64,000 nt of DNA, from contig NZ_JAMXOC010000005.1 in assembly GCF_024721265.1 (NCBI RefSeq), forward strand, positions 62,001 through 126,000, written 5' to 3'. Source of the stretch: Ohessyouella blattaphilus. Its GTDB lineage: Bacteria; Bacillota; Clostridia; Lachnospirales; Lachnospiraceae. Below the pieces are notes generated by a model that saw only the letters and a program-made list of their open reading frames with translations, made no database searches and was not told where the DNA came from. This document shows, in pieces, positions 34,459 through 43,576 of the stretch (within the stretch, counting starts at the first letter, position 1; every line of letters starts with the position of its first letter). A program made the position numbers and the translations under genes.

Positions 34459-35277
34459 CTGATACTCGCCCGCGTATTCCCCCGAAGGACCAACGCCACC
34501 CCGGATGATGGGCTGGCGTTTTTTTCATCCCCGCCGCCGATGCTGCCCCGGATTGACGAGGTGCATGTGTCGGTGGCTTTTACCTACGATTTGCCAGAAG
34601 CGGAACGGCTGGCCGAGGCGTGGCAGAAGACCGGAATCCCGGTAAAGCTGGGCGGCCCCGCCATGAACGAGCCGGGCGGCGATTTTGTGCCGGGACGGTA
34701 TGTACGCCCCGGATATGTCATCACGAGCCGGGGCTGCAACAATCGGTGCTGGTTCTGCGCCGTTCCAAAGCGGGAGGGCTACCGGCTCCGGGAGCTGCCC
34801 ATCACCGAGGGCAGCAATGTTCTGGACGACAATCTGCTCGCCTGCTCCGAATCCCATATCCGGGCTGTGTTCGATATGCTTTCCAGCCAGCCAGAGCGCC
34901 CCATCTTCACCGGGGGCTTGGAGGCCAAGCTGCTCCGGCCTTGGCATGTGGAGCTTCTGCGGGAGGTCAAAACAAAACGGCTCTACTGCGCCTACGATAC
35001 CCCGGATGATTACGAGCCCCTTGTGGCGGCGGGAAAACTTCTCACGGCGGCAGGCTTCACGCGGGAATCCCGGAAACCCAACTGTTATGTCCTGATCGGC
35101 TATCCCGGCGACAGCTTCGACAAGGCGGAGAAGCGCCTGCGGGATACCTGGGCGGCGGGCTTTGCGCCCTATGCCATGCTCTACCGCAACGAGGCAGGCG
35201 AAACCGCCGCCGACTGGCGCAAGTTTCAGCGGCTATGGGTAAGACCGCAAATACTCTTTACCACACTGAAATCATAG
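34459..35277 (+). CDS. Radical SAM protein with likely CTG start
   Basis: About 272 aa. The conserved beginning (ILARVFPRRTNATPDD) is only reached from a CTG at 34459, eight bases after AAAGGAGG; the first ATG (34540) would lose it. The iron-sulfur motif is CNNRCWFC (residues ~93-100), the CxxxCxxC form. It is a radical-SAM enzyme fold with DYVIG-type strand CYVLIGYPGDSFDKAEKR. The substrate is unknown, but the family is common in this type of ICE. Confidence 0.85.
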   Translation: MILARVFPRRTNATPDDGLAFFSSPPPMLPRIDEVHVSVAFTYDLPEAERLAEAWQKTGIPVKLGGPAMNEPGGDFVPGRYVRPGYVITSRGCNNRCWFCAVPKREGYRLRELPITEGSNVLDDNLLACSESHIRAVFDMLSSQPERPIFTGGLEAKLLRPWHVELLREVKTKRLYCAYDTPDDYEPLVAAGKLLTAAGFTRESRKPNCYVLIGYPGDSFDKAEKRLRDTWAAGFAPYAMLYRNEAGETAADWRKFQRLWVRPQILFTTLKS

Positions 35278-35292
35278 AAAGCGAGGTCATGT

Positions 35293-36963
35293 ATGCAATA
35301 CTATGGCATTTGGGCCATGCGAGGCCCGGCGTCCGTTTTGGGCGCGGCGGAAGCATGGAGCAAGCGGGACGGTGCCCCGGAGGTTTTCACCACAAAAGAA
35401 GATGCGGCGCGGCAGGCGGTGCAGTATAACCAAAATGCTTCTTCTGTAAACGTCCGCTATTCTGTGCGGGAAATGGAGCCGGAGCTTGCCCTGTCCTCCA
35501 TCCGGCGTCAAAACATGGCGGTAGCGCAGGCCATCGACAAAGCGGTGCAGGAAAGCAACTACGACACCTTTCACTACAACTTGAAAGGCGCCGCCGAAAA
35601 GGTTGTCGGCGTATACGGCCCCGACCGGGTAAATGTTGTCCTGGCGAATATCTTGCTGAACAATGATTATGACGGCAGGTATTCCAACGCAAACAAGCGG
35701 TGGGCGCAGGATTTTGACATCGTTCCTGACAAGGGAATTTTCTGCAATACCCATCCCCATGTACTGGACGGCTTCATCGACCGGGCCAGAGAGATTACCG
35801 CCGCGCTGGAAGCCCAGCGTAGCGCCGGGATGGTGGGCAGCTATACCGTCACCCGCTCCATCCAGTTTGATAATGACCGTGGCTTTGCCTATGGCGAAAA
35901 TCCGAAAGCGGCGCAGCCCTTCGCAACTTGGCAGTTCACCAGCGACAACGGCACTCGGGACCACTATTGGGGCCATTACCATTCCGGGCAGGAGGCCGCC
36001 CTGACCGACTATGAAAACCGTGTCAATGAATATATGGCGGATAATCCCCATTTGAAGGTTGTGGTGGACAATCCCCTCGCTGCCGCTGAAATGAGCACGG
36101 AGCAGAATTACAACCAGATTGACGGCCTCCGCAACAACATTGCCGCTCCCAAAGCCGATCTGACCGATGGGCAGACCTTGGAGGAAATCAAGGAGCTCGC
36201 CCCGGAAATGCTTCCCGTGGAGGAAAAGCCAGAGCCCCGGCAATCATCGCCGCCAAAGGGCCGGAAGTTTGAGAATGTGGACGTTATCGCCGCTCTCGGC
36301 GCTGTGGTGGCGAAAAACACCGTGGGCTACCAAGCGGATTTTGAGTATGACAAGGAGAGCTTCATCAAGGCGGCGGAAAGTCCGAACCTGGAGGACAGGA
36401 ATTTTTTGTGGCTCTCCCGGCGCAACGGTACGGAGTGCTTTGCCGAGCGGGACGCCTTCATTACCACTACTTCCGCTCACAATCACTGGACCTATTATGA
36501 GGGCCAGGGGGCCGAGCTCATTCCCTTCGCGGTGGAAATCACCGGCATGGAAAACGGTAAGGTAATGGGCAATCTCTACGAGCTGGACCATGCCCAGCAG
36601 GTACAGCAGGTGAAAAAAGAAGCCCTCTCACCCGAATCCGTCCTGCTCACGTTCAAGGATGGTGAGCAGAAGCGGTTCGCCTATGATGAATACAGCGGGC
36701 ACTTTCAGCAGATTCAGCAGGCGAACGGCCGAGTTGTTGACGTTCGGTATGAGGTTCACGATGAATCCGCTTTGCAAGCAGTTCTTCAAAAACAGCGGGA
36801 TACCCGCGCCCACTTTCCCGCGCGCAGCTTCGATGCCTTTGTCAAAAAGCTGCCCCAGCGGGAACGGCCTTCGGTGGCGGATAAGCTAGACGCGGCGAAG
36901 AAGGCTGTCAAGCCGCCCTCTGCCGATAAGAAGCCGCCTGTGAAATCGGGGCCGGAGCTGTGA
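35293..36963 (+). CDS. DUF3849-like polyvalent protein with shared C-terminal tail
   Basis: The protein has 556 aa. Residues ~1-60 form a small domain (YYGIWAMRGPASVLGAAEAWSKRDGAPEVFTTKEDA). Residues ~70-175 match DUF3849 (YDTFHYNLKGAAEKVVGVYGPDRVNVVLA, GRYSNANKRWAQDFDI). A second part (~330-520) contains EYDKESFIKAAESPNLEDRNFLWLSRRNGT. The tail has ERPSVADKLDAAKKAV and ends SGPEL. It is directly upstream of MobC and the relaxase, so it is expressed with the mobilisation genes. Activity unknown. Confidence 0.82.
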   Translation: MQYYGIWAMRGPASVLGAAEAWSKRDGAPEVFTTKEDAARQAVQYNQNASSVNVRYSVREMEPELALSSIRRQNMAVAQAIDKAVQESNYDTFHYNLKGAAEKVVGVYGPDRVNVVLANILLNNDYDGRYSNANKRWAQDFDIVPDKGIFCNTHPHVLDGFIDRAREITAALEAQRSAGMVGSYTVTRSIQFDNDRGFAYGENPKAAQPFATWQFTSDNGTRDHYWGHYHSGQEAALTDYENRVNEYMADNPHLKVVVDNPLAAAEMSTEQNYNQIDGLRNNIAAPKADLTDGQTLEEIKELAPEMLPVEEKPEPRQSSPPKGRKFENVDVIAALGAVVAKNTVGYQADFEYDKESFIKAAESPNLEDRNFLWLSRRNGTECFAERDAFITTTSAHNHWTYYEGQGAELIPFAVEITGMENGKVMGNLYELDHAQQVQQVKKEALSPESVLLTFKDGEQKRFAYDEYSGHFQQIQQANGRVVDVRYEVHDESALQAVLQKQRDTRAHFPARSFDAFVKKLPQRERPSVADKLDAAKKAVKPPSADKKPPVKSGPEL

Positions 36964-37313
36964 GCCGCCAGCACCCCAACCGCAAGCGAAATGTGCGCGT
37001 TCACCTCATGGTGACGGAGCATGAGCGGGATTTGATTGAGCAAAAGATGGAGCAGGCCGGTGTCCGCAACATGGGCGCCTATATCCGAAAGCAGGCGATT
37101 GACGGCTTTGTCATTCGATTGGATTTATCCGACGTGCGGGAAATGGTGCGGCTGCTGCGCATTACCTCCAACAACATGAACCAGATCGCCAAGCGCGCCA
37201 ACGAGACCAGAAGCATCTATGAGGCAGACATTGCCGACCTGCAAGCCCGGTATGACGAGCTGTGGAATCAGGCCGCCGACATCCTGCGGGCTTTGACGGA
37301 GCTGCGGCGGTAG
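36960..37313 (+). CDS. mobC: MobC-family relaxosome accessory protein
   Basis: The protein has 117 aa with a GTG start overlapping the previous stop. An N-terminal ribbon-helix-helix-like segment (NVRVHLMVTEHERDLIEQKMEQAG) is followed by the MobC signature RLLRITSNNMNQIAKRANETRSIYEADIADLQ. MobC helps melt oriT and load the relaxase, which is encoded 600 bp downstream. Confidence 0.9.
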   Translation: MSRQHPNRKRNVRVHLMVTEHERDLIEQKMEQAGVRNMGAYIRKQAIDGFVIRLDLSDVREMVRLLRITSNNMNQIAKRANETRSIYEADIADLQARYDELWNQAADILRALTELRR

Positions 37314-37425
37314 CGCCTGCGTTTTGCACAAACTTTTTGATTTGCTGATTTGGGGCGCTCCCTTTTACTTCCCGGCGCGGTACAATTTTGATAGGAAGAT
37401 ACTATTTGCGAAGGGAGCGATACCC

Positions 37426-37596
37426 ATGCCGGATTATGCGGCCATGTACAAAAAACTGTTCAACTCACAAACAGATGCCATTGCCCTGTTGCAGCAGGCG
37501 CAAAGAGAAACCGAGGAAATGTATGTCTCGGCGCCCGACCCGGACATCCGGGTGTTAGAGCCGAAGAAGGAGGCGGACCATGAGGATACTGATTAA
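37426..37596 (+). CDS. Small ICE protein, unknown function
   Basis: The protein has 56 aa from ATG 37426 after GAAGGGAG. MYKKLFNSQTDAIALLQQAQRETEEMY is one amphipathic helix; the rest is acidic. A possible promoter (GGCGCGGTACAAT) lies ~45 bp upstream. It overlaps the next gene. Confidence 0.7.
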   Translation: MPDYAAMYKKLFNSQTDAIALLQQAQRETEEMYVSAPDPDIRVLEPKKEADHEDTD

Positions 37597-37864
37597 GATT
37601 TTGCTTTTTCCCATCACACTGTTGCTGTCCATCATCGTTGCGGTATTCCGCTTTGCCTGCCACTTCTCCGGCGCGGTGCTGGGCATCGTTTCCTCCATCG
37701 TATTCATCATTGCACTGTTGGCGCTCATCCTCTTGCAGGACACGGCGGCGGCTTTGAACGCCGGTATCCTCGCCTTTGCCATCAGCCCCTTCGGGCTGAC
37801 CAAGCTGGCGGAATGGATGGTTGACCGGCTGGATGATTTGAACATCCTTGTAAAGTCTATTTAA
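37580..37864 (+). CDS. CD1845-family small membrane protein
   Basis: The protein has 94 aa with three hydrophobic stretches (LIKILLFPITLLLSIIVAVF, AVLGIVSSIVFIIALLALILL, AGILAFAISPFGLTKLA). This is the CD1845-like pattern of ICE membrane proteins located just before the relaxase. Function unknown. Confidence 0.82.
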   Translation: MRILIKILLFPITLLLSIIVAVFRFACHFSGAVLGIVSSIVFIIALLALILLQDTAAALNAGILAFAISPFGLTKLAEWMVDRLDDLNILVKSI

Positions 37865-37879
37865 TCAGCGAGCACGCAG

Positions 37880-37917
37880 GCAGGCGCGGGGGCGGACCCT
37901 GCGCCTGCTATTTTTTT
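37880..37917 (+). terminator. Terminator before the relaxase gene
   Basis: GCAGGCGCGGG pairs with CCCTGCGCCTGC, followed by seven T's. It is almost the same stem as at 30161. Confidence 0.8.
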
Positions 37918-37940
37918 AACGGGAAGGGAGGTTTGATTTT

Positions 37941-39368
37941 ATGGCGACATCCCGGCTGATGCCCCGGCACATCGACGCCGGGCGCAGCATCCTCGGCACT
38001 ATCGCAAAGAGCATCGACTACGGCAAAAACCCGGACAAGACGCGGGACGGCAAGCTGATTTCCTATCACGAGTGCGACCCTCGCACGGCGGCAATGGAGT
38101 TCACCCTTGCCAAGCGGCAGTATGCTTCCATCACCGGGCGGGAGCAGCCCAAGGAGAAGGACATTCTCCTGTACCAGATTCGGCAGGCCTTCCCCAAAGG
38201 GGAAATCACCCCGGAGGAAGCGAATCGTGTTGCCCACGAACTTGCCCTTCGCTGGACCAAGGGGAAGCACGCCTTCCTCGTCTGTACTCATGAGGACAAG
38301 GAACACATCCATTCGCACATTTATTACAACTCTACCAACCTTGATTGCAACGGCAAGTTCAACAATTTCCTGTGGAGCGCCATTGCCCTGCGCCGACTCT
38401 CCGATTTGATATGCGTGGAGAATGGCCTGTCCATCATCCGAAACCCGAAGCCGGGCAAGGGCAAGCACTATGGCGCATGGCTCGGTGATGACCGGTCACC
38501 TTCCTTCCAGCAGCGCATAAAGAACGCCATCGATGCGGCACTGGAACAGAAGCCCGCCAGCTTCGATGACTTTCTCCGGCTGATGGAGGATGCGGGTTAC
38601 ACGGTGGGCAGCGGCAAGCGCATCACCTTCCTCTGTCCAGCAGACGGTGAGCTCCCTGCTCAGAAGAAGCCGACTCGATGCGATACCCTCAAAGGCGATT
38701 ACACCGTGGCGGCCATCCGGGAGCGCATCGAGGGCAAGCGGGTTGTTTCTCCGAAGGTGCGGGGCACCGAGCCGCCTGCGCCGCCGAAGCTGAATCTGCT
38801 CATTGATGTGCAGAACAGCATCAAGGCCAAAGGTTCCCCCGGCTATGAGCGGTGGGCCAAGGTTTTCAATTTGAAGCAGGCAGCGCAGACCCTTATCATG
38901 CTGCAAGAAAACAACCTGACCGAATATACCCAGCTATCCCAGCGGGCGGAGCAGGCCGCCGCCCGGTTCAACGACCTCGGCGGCAGGATAAAGGGCATTG
39001 ACGCCCGGCTCTCGGAGATTGCCGGCCTGCAAAAGCATATCGGCAGCTACGGCAAGACGCGGGATGTTTACGCCGCTTACAAGGCGGCGGGGTTCAGTAA
39101 AAAGTTCTTCTCCCAGCATGAGCAGGAGATACAGCTTCATCGGGAGGCAAAAAAAGCCTTTGACGCTTTGGGGCTCAAAAAAATCCCCTCCATCAAGGCA
39201 CTCAAACAGGAGTACGCCGCCCTCTCCGTTGAAAAGAAAAAGCTGTATGGCGAGTACCATACAGCGAGGCAGGAAATGAAGGATTTCATCACGGCGAAGT
39301 CCAATGTGGACCGTCTGCTCCGATACAACGAGCAGGAGCACATCGAGGGCGGAGGGCATGAAAAATGA
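37941..39368 (+). CDS. MobA/VirD2-family relaxase
   Basis: The protein has 475 aa. The relaxase domain (~1-260) contains DYGKNPDKT, HELALRWTKGKHAFLVCTHEDKEHIHSHIYYN (His triad at ~117-128) and the catalytic-fold strand RLSDLICVENGLSII. The C-terminal half is a long helical region (~300-470). It nicks oriT and leads the strand through the channel, with a tyrosine probably near the N-terminus. GGGAGG precedes the ATG. Confidence 0.93.
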   Translation: MATSRLMPRHIDAGRSILGTIAKSIDYGKNPDKTRDGKLISYHECDPRTAAMEFTLAKRQYASITGREQPKEKDILLYQIRQAFPKGEITPEEANRVAHELALRWTKGKHAFLVCTHEDKEHIHSHIYYNSTNLDCNGKFNNFLWSAIALRRLSDLICVENGLSIIRNPKPGKGKHYGAWLGDDRSPSFQQRIKNAIDAALEQKPASFDDFLRLMEDAGYTVGSGKRITFLCPADGELPAQKKPTRCDTLKGDYTVAAIRERIEGKRVVSPKVRGTEPPAPPKLNLLIDVQNSIKAKGSPGYERWAKVFNLKQAAQTLIMLQENNLTEYTQLSQRAEQAAARFNDLGGRIKGIDARLSEIAGLQKHIGSYGKTRDVYAAYKAAGFSKKFFSQHEQEIQLHREAKKAFDALGLKKIPSIKALKQEYAALSVEKKKLYGEYHTARQEMKDFITAKSNVDRLLRYNEQEHIEGGGHEK

Positions 39369-39739
39369 TGGTTCATGCTCTCCGTTCCCCGCGGCCCCGG
39401 CCGCCGCCTGCCCCGGAGGGGGCAGGCCAGCAGACGCGAAGCGGCTTAACGAACAGGACGCCCGGAGGCGTCCGTTCGATGGGGTTTGGGGCAGCGCACC
39501 AACAAGCAGGCCGAAGCGGAATTAACCGAAGGTTGATGGAGCGGAGGGCTGGGCGCGCGCACGCGCCCATTGCTTGCCAAAATTATCGGAACATTCCGAA
39601 TTAGTCTTTTGTCGGATAACCTGTATTCGAGACCTTGGTTTTGGGTTCTCACCTTGCAATGTGCTGTATAATATTTTCTGAAAGATAAATCTTTTTCGAG
39701 AAAATCTGCGTTATGTTATTTAGGGAGGTGATGAAGGCT
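39369..39739. other. Gene-free region after the relaxase; hairpin and candidate oriT
   Basis: I see no convincing coding frame. It holds a perfect GGGCGCG-CGCA-CGCGCCC hairpin (39551-39568), the palindrome TCGGAACATTCCGA and the first 43-bp direct repeat. A TATAAT at 39667 may be the -10 box for the sigma-factor gene. The hairpin next to the relaxase makes this one oriT candidate. Confidence 0.45.
39595..39637 (+). repeat. 43-bp direct repeat, copy 1
   Basis: TCCGAATTAGTC followed by TTTTGTCGGATAACCTG and ATTCGAGACCTTG. Copy 2 (43691-43733) differs at three positions. The pair brackets the sigma/ABC module. Confidence 0.85.
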
Positions 39740-40270
39740 ATGCGAAGCGGTCTAATCAGACGAGCAAAAAGCGGTGATGCAACCGCTATGGAGGAAATCG
39801 TAAAGCTATATTATGACGACATCTATCACTTCCTTTGTCGTAAGCTACCCAACTATATGGACGCACAGGACATTGCTCAAGACGTGTTTTTGAAACTAGC
39901 CGCGGGGATAAACACATATCAGGAAAAAGGGAAACTTAAAAATTACCTTTTTCAGATGGCATTAAACGCAAGCCGGGACTTTTACCGACGAACAAACCAC
40001 AATGCCTGTACGCTGAATGAAAGTGCCGACATTTGCTCCGATTCAATGCCACTTGAACAGATGATGGAAATGGTCGAACGTGCTGAAATTGTCAAAGTAG
40101 CCTTAAATAAGTTGCCGGAATATCAGAAAGATGTAATTGTCTTGCGCTTCTATCACGACCTTGCTTTCAAAGATATTGCGTTAATAACTGATACAAATAT
40201 TTCATCAACAAAATCGCGATACAGGCAGGGCGTGGATAAATTGAAGATTTTGCTAAAGGAGGTTTTCTAA
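39740..40270 (+). CDS. ECF-type RNA polymerase sigma factor
   Basis: The protein has 176 aa; ATG 39740 lies 11 bases after GGGAGG. Region 2 is IVKLYYDDIYHFLCRKLPNYMDAQDIAQDVFLKL and region 4 is LPEYQKDVIVLRFYHDLAFKDIALITDTNISSTKSRYRQGVDKLK. It probably directs transcription of its own module (membrane protein, ABC transporter, lipoprotein). AT-richer than the ICE backbone. Confidence 0.9.
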   Translation: MRSGLIRRAKSGDATAMEEIVKLYYDDIYHFLCRKLPNYMDAQDIAQDVFLKLAAGINTYQEKGKLKNYLFQMALNASRDFYRRTNHNACTLNESADICSDSMPLEQMMEMVERAEIVKVALNKLPEYQKDVIVLRFYHDLAFKDIALITDTNISSTKSRYRQGVDKLKILLKEVF

Positions 40271-40271
40271 A

Positions 40272-41030
40272 ATGAACGACAAAAAAATCAAAGAGCTCAT
40301 GGCGGAATATCAGGTTCCCGATTCCACACAATCGCAGCTTGAGACAATCGCCAAGAAAACCATCGCAGCAATGCCCACCAGCCGAAATACAAAACCCTTT
40401 TCGGTATTTGAACAACTTAGGGTACAAGCAACATATTTGTCCAAATGGTTTTATGTTGCCTGCACCATATTGATGGTTGGATGTCTAGTGGCAAACTTCT
40501 ATTCCGACTTGCGTTATCAATCCAGTCTGTTCTTTTCCTTTGGGCCACTGTTTATACTCCCCAGCGTCGGAGCCGTATATCGGTTGTTTGCAGACAAAAT
40601 GTATGAACTAGAGGCATCATGCAAATACAACTTCGTAAAGATACTCACGGGTAAGCTGCTTTTGCTTTCAATCTGCACAGCGATTTCTCTTGTGATATTG
40701 TGGCTGATGGCAGCAGCTTTAACTGGCATTTGGGATGTACGGCATATACTGTTCGCACTGGTTTCATTTTCTGTCACTTGCGGTGTAATCCTATGTTTCG
40801 GAAAGAGAAGCATTATGCGCGGTTTTATTGGCGGCGCTTTATGGGCAGGGATTGTCTTTGCTCTCGCTCTGTGGAACAAAGGGCGGATAATCATTGAAGC
40901 AATGAGCATGGGCGTAGTTGCTTTGATTCTATTATTATCGCTGTGTGTAACAGCATATATGGCCTACCGTTTTATGAAAAATCTGAACATCGGAGAGAGT
41001 ACATTATGGAATTATGTCTTGACAGAGTAA
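40272..41030 (+). CDS. Membrane protein, possible anti-sigma factor
   Basis: The protein has 252 aa: a ~55-residue cytoplasmic N-terminus followed by about six membrane helices. It begins one base after the sigma-factor stop, the position usual for an anti-sigma factor, but no zinc anti-sigma (HxxxCxxC) motif is present. No other function is visible. Confidence 0.78.
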   Translation: MNDKKIKELMAEYQVPDSTQSQLETIAKKTIAAMPTSRNTKPFSVFEQLRVQATYLSKWFYVACTILMVGCLVANFYSDLRYQSSLFFSFGPLFILPSVGAVYRLFADKMYELEASCKYNFVKILTGKLLLLSICTAISLVILWLMAAALTGIWDVRHILFALVSFSVTCGVILCFGKRSIMRGFIGGALWAGIVFALALWNKGRIIIEAMSMGVVALILLLSLCVTAYMAYRFMKNLNIGESTLWNYVLTE

Positions 41031-41878
41031 GCAAGCAGTATAGAAGCAAGAACGCTGTTGACCGGTTTTCGCTCACATTTGTTCAAGGGGTATATGGGTT
41101 GCTTGGGCCAAATGGTTCCGGGAAAACAACCCTGATGCGGATGCTAGCGGATGTTTTGCGCCCAACCTCTGGCGAGATAACCGCTGGCGGTGTGGACATT
41201 CACAAGATGGACGAGAGTTATCGTGACCTGCTCGGTTATCTTCCGCAAGACTTTGGGTACTACCGCGATTTTACTGCGATGGATTTTCTGTTGTACCTGT
41301 CTGCGTTAAAGGGAATTGAAAACCTTCACGCAAAGCGAAAAGCCAACGAACTCTTGAACGCAGTTGGACTGAATAATGAAGGGAAAAGTAAAATCCGCAC
41401 ATTCTCAGGAGGTATGCGCCAGCGCCTTGGAATTGCACAGGCGCTCCTTAATGACCCAAAGATTTTAATTCTGGATGAACCGACTGCTGGGCTTGACCCG
41501 CAAGAGCGCATACGCTTCCGAAACCTAATCAGCGACTTATCAGCTGACCGCATTGTTTTACTCTCTACGCATATTGTATCGGACATAGAATATATTGCCG
41601 ATTCCGTTGTCCTCATGAAAAAAGGTCAGCTTCTGAAAGTTGGAACAAGTGATGAAATAGCCCACAGCGTTGATGGCAAAGTATGGACTGCCACGGTTTC
41701 ATCACACGCTGCCCAGCGCCTGCAAGCCGCAAACCTCATCGCCAATTTGCAGCACAAAAATCAAGATGTTGCACTTCGCATTATCGCGGATGAATGTCCG
41801 TGTGGTGGCGCTGTAAAAACTGCGTCTAATTTAGAGGATGCCTACCTATATTACTTTGGCGAGGTATCTGGCCGATGA
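41006..41878 (+). CDS. ABC transporter ATP-binding protein
   Basis: The protein has 290 aa from ATG 41006 (GGAGAG upstream). Walker A is GPNGSGKTT, the signature is TFSGGMRQRLGIAQALL and Walker B is ILILDEPTAGLDP. The C-terminal ~70 residues are extra. It resembles ABC-2-type drug or bacteriocin exporters and overlaps the membrane-protein end by 25 bp. It should pair with the broken permease downstream. Confidence 0.93.
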   Translation: MELCLDRVSKQYRSKNAVDRFSLTFVQGVYGLLGPNGSGKTTLMRMLADVLRPTSGEITAGGVDIHKMDESYRDLLGYLPQDFGYYRDFTAMDFLLYLSALKGIENLHAKRKANELLNAVGLNNEGKSKIRTFSGGMRQRLGIAQALLNDPKILILDEPTAGLDPQERIRFRNLISDLSADRIVLLSTHIVSDIEYIADSVVLMKKGQLLKVGTSDEIAHSVDGKVWTATVSSHAAQRLQAANLIANLQHKNQDVALRIIADECPCGGAVKTASNLEDAYLYYFGEVSGR

Positions 41879-43040
41879 AAACAATTATTAGCTTTGAACT
41901 CAAAAAAATCTTTGGCAATAGAAAGAGCATTGTTTGCATCGTCCTTCTGCTGTTGTCCTCTATTGGATTTTTTGCGCTGGACTGCTATGACCACCAAACC
42001 CTCTCGAGACTCGAATATATTAAAGAAACCACCACTTACTACACTGGGCAAATTGAGCCTGAGCGGATTGCGCCTATTGTTCAAGCCCGCAGTGAGATTG
42101 TAGATAACCCGGCCAATTGGCAAATATCCGGCGACAGTAAAATATTGAACCCAGAGCTGCGGCAGGAGCTGGATCTATTGGAATATACCCTTTCCATGAA
42201 TCAGCTAAATGATTACAGGCATGAATATATACGGCAGTTGCAAGCAGAACTAAGCTCGACCACCAGCAACGATGAGCGCTTTTGCTCGAAAAAGAAATCG
42301 CACTGTTTCAAGAAAACCCTGATCTTTCAGTTGGATACAATTTGTTCTTCGATTACTATGTTCGATTCCTAAATAACTTTGCAATCATCATCCTTGGATT
42401 TTTGATTATCCTGCTCCTTACACCGCTATTCAATATGGAATATAGCACACATATGGACGGATTGATTCTGTCCTCGAAAAAGGGAAAGCGAGCGCTAATC
42501 TATGGAAAGCTATGCACGGCGCTCATTACAATTACTATCGTCCATGTCTTGGTAATAGGGCTCTACTCCCTGCTGTGCGGCGCGTTTTGGGGATTTGATG
42601 GTGGAGGAACAAGCTTATCCGCAATGTTCTATGACCCTTTTCAATATATACTTTCGCCTTATGGACTTACAATGGGGCAGTTCTATTTGATTTCTGTTGC
42701 TATCTCCTTCTGTGCCTGTATTGGCATTGGAGCCTTCACCATATTGTTGTCCTCAAAGATTCGCAATCCGGTTTTGTGTATGTCCATTGTCCTGACTGCA
42801 TTTTTTGTACCGGTGCTTATATATGCGTTGAGCGGCACTAATGAAATCCAGAATATTATCAATTACTCATATGGACGCATAATGCAGGTCGCTCCGCTAT
42901 TTTGCCGCTACCGCGGGATGGTCGTTTTCGGTAAGGCTGTATCTGAAAAAGACCTTGCACTTGTGCTACTCGGAGTAACGACTGCCATCTTTACATGGCT
43001 TTCATTCCGAACATTCAAAAAACACGAGGTAGAGAATTGA
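41875..43040 (+). pseudogene. ABC-2-type permease with a frameshift
   Basis: The first frame (from ATG 41875) reads to about 42280 and the second (from about 42282 to 43040) continues the same protein: ...SNDER then LLEKEIALFQENPDLSVGYNLFF. The shift is at gcgcttttgctcg and needs one extra base (or -1 slippage on the T run). Together they make ~385 aa with about seven membrane helices. It could be a broken gene, a sequencing error or programmed frameshifting. If broken, the module has lost its transporter. Confidence 0.75.
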
Positions 43041-43042
43041 CT

Positions 43043-43543
43043 ATGATAAGAAAAATCACTTTAGCAAGTATTGTCCTTCTACTGCTCGCCGCGCTTTTGT
43101 CCGAGTGTGGCATTAGCGCAGAACAGCCGGTAAGCGGTGATATGTCGCTTACCGACCGGCCTGTATTTTCCGTTTCGCCGGACACCTTTAGCGATAGCGT
43201 TTTGGATGGCACAGGGTTTATCCCAGTGGAAGTGAGCAAGGGTACAATCATTCAGTTTGAGGAATCTCAAATGGGAATCGTTTTGACTGCGATGATTAGC
43301 AATGAGAAAATCACAACCGTTGTGTTTCAGGTTCAAGGGAAAACCATTTCATCTGATGAAGTTGAAGCATACTTAACAAAACTGAACGAGGTCATTCAAA
43401 TCTTGCTGCCTGAAAATGAGATATCTATATTGGAATCCCTATTTTTTGAGGCGCAATCCGCAGAGTTATCAGAAGGGGTGATAAGTTCAACAGTCGAGAA
43501 AAATGACTTGACCATAATGATAACTCCGGCTGACACTGAATGA
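43043..43543 (+). CDS. Secreted or membrane-anchored protein, unknown function
   Basis: The protein has 166 aa from ATG 43043. A signal peptide (KITLASIVLLLLAALLSECG) has a cysteine after LLSE, which is not a good lipobox because of the Glu. The rest is a soluble alpha/beta domain (VSKGTIIQFEESQMGIVLTAMI). It ends the sigma/ABC module. Confidence 0.72.
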   Translation: MIRKITLASIVLLLLAALLSECGISAEQPVSGDMSLTDRPVFSVSPDTFSDSVLDGTGFIPVEVSKGTIIQFEESQMGIVLTAMISNEKITTVVFQVQGKTISSDEVEAYLTKLNEVIQILLPENEISILESLFFEAQSAELSEGVISSTVEKNDLTIMITPADTE

Positions 43544-43576
43544 GCGTAAAAAAACAGACTGTAGCCAGAAAATATT

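Noticed and set aside
39365-39604. Open frame of 79 codons at the relaxase end
   Set aside because: Proline/arginine-rich, without a good start or homology; it covers a hairpin and a repeat.
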